From positions 1-39,498 of the forward strand of contig JAJEDS010000014.1 of NCBI GenBank assembly GCA_022821365.1: a DNA stretch of 39,498 nt. The letters run 5' to 3'. The notes beneath the pieces were generated by a model. It was not told the DNA's origin. It saw only the letters and a list, made by a program, of their open reading frames with translations, and searched no databases. Position numbers and translations under genes: made by a program. Below are positions 38,264 to 39,498 of the stretch, piece by piece. The number at the start of each line of letters is the position of its first letter. Within the stretch, counting starts at the first letter, position 1. This DNA is from Dehalococcoidia bacterium (GTDB lineage Bacteria > Chloroflexota > Dehalococcoidia > Lucifugimonadales > UBA3495).

Positions 38264-39208
38264 ATGCGATTCGGATTCTACCTGCCCAACAGCGGTCCCA
38301 CGGCCAGGCCGGAGCCCCTGGCAGCCATCGCCAGGAAGGGCGACGAACTGGGCTTCTACTGCATGGTGGCCGGCGACCATATTCTCGTTCCAAAAGAAGT
38401 GAACTCACCCTACCCTTACACTGCGGATGGCCGGTTTCACGGTGGGGATGCCGCCGAGTACCTGGAACAACTTACTCTTCTGACCTATCTGGCCGGCATC
38501 ACCAGCAATATCCGCCTGGTTCCCAGCGTGATGATCGTCCCCTACCGTAATCCGCTTCTGGCGGCCAAAATCCTGGCGACGCTGGACGTTCTTTCCGGTG
38601 GGCGCCTGACCCTGGGAGTAGGCGTAGGCTGGATGGAGGAGGAATTCGAGGCCCTGGATGCCCCTCCTTTTGCGGAGCGGGGCGCCGTCACCAACGAATA
38701 CCTCCGTGCCTTCAAGGAGCTTTGGACCAGCGACGAACCCGCCTTCGACGGCCATTACTGCCATTTCTCCAACATTCACTTCCTGCCCAAGCCGGTGCAG
38801 AAGCCCCATCCTCCCATCTGGGTTGGCGGTCAGAGCAGGCCCGCCATGCGTCGCGCCGCGGCCCTGGGCGATGGCTGGCATCCGGTTGGCGCCATTCCTG
38901 CCGCTCCTCTGGAGCCTGAGGAACTGGCCCAGAACATATCCCTGCTGCACCGCTATGCGGAGGGCAGCGGCCGGGACCCGGCCGAACTGGAAGTGTCGAT
39001 GAAGGCCCCCCTGTACGATGCCAATACAACGCCGCCCGGAGCAGCCCGCCGCAGGTTTGCCGGCGGCCCCGAAGAGATGATGCAGGATATCCAGACCTAC
39101 GAAGACGTTGGGGTCAGCTGCATTATTTTCGATATCCGGGGCAACGACCTGAACCGCTCCCTGGAACGGCTTGAGTGGTTTGCGGAGGAGATAATGTTTC
39201 GCTCGTAA
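38264..39208 (+). CDS. Luciferase-like F420-dependent oxidoreductase
   Basis: The 314-residue protein is a third luciferase-superfamily TIM barrel. It opens MRFGFYLPNSGPTARPE, has GFYCMVAGDHILVP near 30, NIRLVPSVMIVPYRNPLLAAK near 85, SGGRLTLGVGVGWMEEEFEAL near 110 and KPHPPIWVGGQS near 183. These resemble the TIGR03619-type F420-linked members more than FMN-linked ones. GGAGG precedes the ATG. It is a single gene behind the repeat-rich gap and terminator. The substrate is unknown. Confidence 0.9.
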   Translation: MRFGFYLPNSGPTARPEPLAAIARKGDELGFYCMVAGDHILVPKEVNSPYPYTADGRFHGGDAAEYLEQLTLLTYLAGITSNIRLVPSVMIVPYRNPLLAAKILATLDVLSGGRLTLGVGVGWMEEEFEALDAPPFAERGAVTNEYLRAFKELWTSDEPAFDGHYCHFSNIHFLPKPVQKPHPPIWVGGQSRPAMRRAAALGDGWHPVGAIPAAPLEPEELAQNISLLHRYAEGSGRDPAELEVSMKAPLYDANTTPPGAARRRFAGGPEEMMQDIQTYEDVGVSCIIFDIRGNDLNRSLERLEWFAEEIMFRS

Positions 39209-39275
39209 GTCTCCCGTAATGCACTGAATAGTGAAATGAGACGAGCGTCAAAGCGAAACTGTCCTGGAGTTTCCT

Positions 39276-39308
39276 CACCCTTGACGGGGGAGTGTCAGTG
39301 TGGGGGTG
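39276..39308 (-). repeat. Intergenic repeat family, partial copy 3
   Basis: On the minus strand CACCCCCACACTGACACTC and the following CCCCCGTCAAGGG match the arrangement of the middle of the copy at 37853-37922. It lies just after the third luciferase-like gene, in the gap 39209-39489. Confidence 0.45.
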
Positions 39309-39420
39309 GAAACGCATTTTGGCAAGCGCGTTGAGGAGCAACTCGCCGGTTCGGCAACAGGCTGCCCCCTGCATTGGCCCCGCCGGAAGGTAAATCACTA
39401 CCCATAACATTACATTGCGC

Positions 39421-39426
39421 TATAAT
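39421..39426 (+). promoter_or_regulatory. -10 box of the last, partial gene
   Basis: Perfect TATAAT, about 64 bases before the next ATG. No convincing -35. Confidence 0.45.
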
Positions 39427-39489
39427 ATAAGGCTGTTCATATTCGCGGTTCTGCTGGAGCCGTCACCCATCTGACTTCAAGGAGCTTGT

Positions 39490-39498
39490 ATGTCCTCT
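39490..39498 (+). CDS. Start of a gene cut by the window end
   Basis: AAGGAG lies 5 bases before an ATG whose first codons read Met-Ser-Ser. Only three codons are in the window. Its identity cannot be judged, but the ribosome binding site and upstream -10 support a real start. Confidence 0.5.

Overview
This 39.5 kb window is a chromosomal stretch of a bacterium. The gene content points to Chloroflexota, most likely a Dehalococcoidia or SAR202-type lineage. The evidence is three luciferase-like flavin monooxygenases, an acyl-CoA-dehydrogenase-fold flavoprotein, a sarcosine-oxidase-type FAD enzyme, an EtfB/EtfA pair, a lone family 5 substrate-binding lipoprotein, and small families common in that group (FmdB zinc ribbon, four-CxxC protein, DUF1461). 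This is an inference from family composition; no rRNA or tRNA gene was seen. The sequence is GC-rich. Several genes start with TTG.

Layout. 1-7.4 kb: a leucine-type amino acid dehydrogenase, a 2-keto-4-pentenoate hydratase-like enzyme, a CDGSH iron-sulfur protein, an FmdB zinc ribbon, a DUF1461 membrane protein diverging from mazG, a small membrane protein, an acyl-CoA-dehydrogenase-fold flavoprotein and an S49 peptidase. 7.4-14.5 kb: a catabolic block with two luciferase-like oxidoreductases, an SDR, an Asp-box beta-propeller, a quinone-reductase-like MDR enzyme and a D-2-hydroxyacid dehydrogenase. It is separated by several families of palindromic intergenic repeats. 15-17.6 kb: an ABC substrate-binding lipoprotein behind a leader of about 350 nt that holds an 8-codon ORF, direct repeats and palindromes. 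17.9-24.1 kb: a DNA-repair and translation block on the minus strand (rpsP-khpA-rimM, yebC, ruvC-ruvA, a RelE/ParE-type toxin-antitoxin pair, uvrB). 24.2-24.5 kb: a strongly structured, gene-free segment with its own promoter, the best candidate here for an undescribed RNA. 24.7-32.9 kb: fmt, a large unknown membrane protein, etfB-etfA plus a small membrane protein, panC, and a HerA-type ATPase translationally coupled to a small partner. 33-39.5 kb: single-gene units (beta-hydroxyacid-dehydrogenase-like enzyme, cupin, ferritin, four-CxxC zinc protein, FAD oxidoreductase, ABM-like protein, luciferase-like enzyme) and the first codons of one more gene.

How it works together. The flavoprotein oxidoreductases, the SDR/MDR/2-hydroxyacid dehydrogenases and the keto-acid hydratase look like parts of oxidative catabolism of diverse organic acids. 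ETF is the likely electron carrier for acyl-CoA-dehydrogenase-type enzymes. Promoters are readable at many genes. A recurrent form is an extended -10 (TG, one base, then a TATAAT-like hexamer), often without a -35. mazG appears to be transcribed as a leaderless mRNA. Stops of convergent genes touch or overlap in two places, whereas other gaps are occupied by repeat elements.
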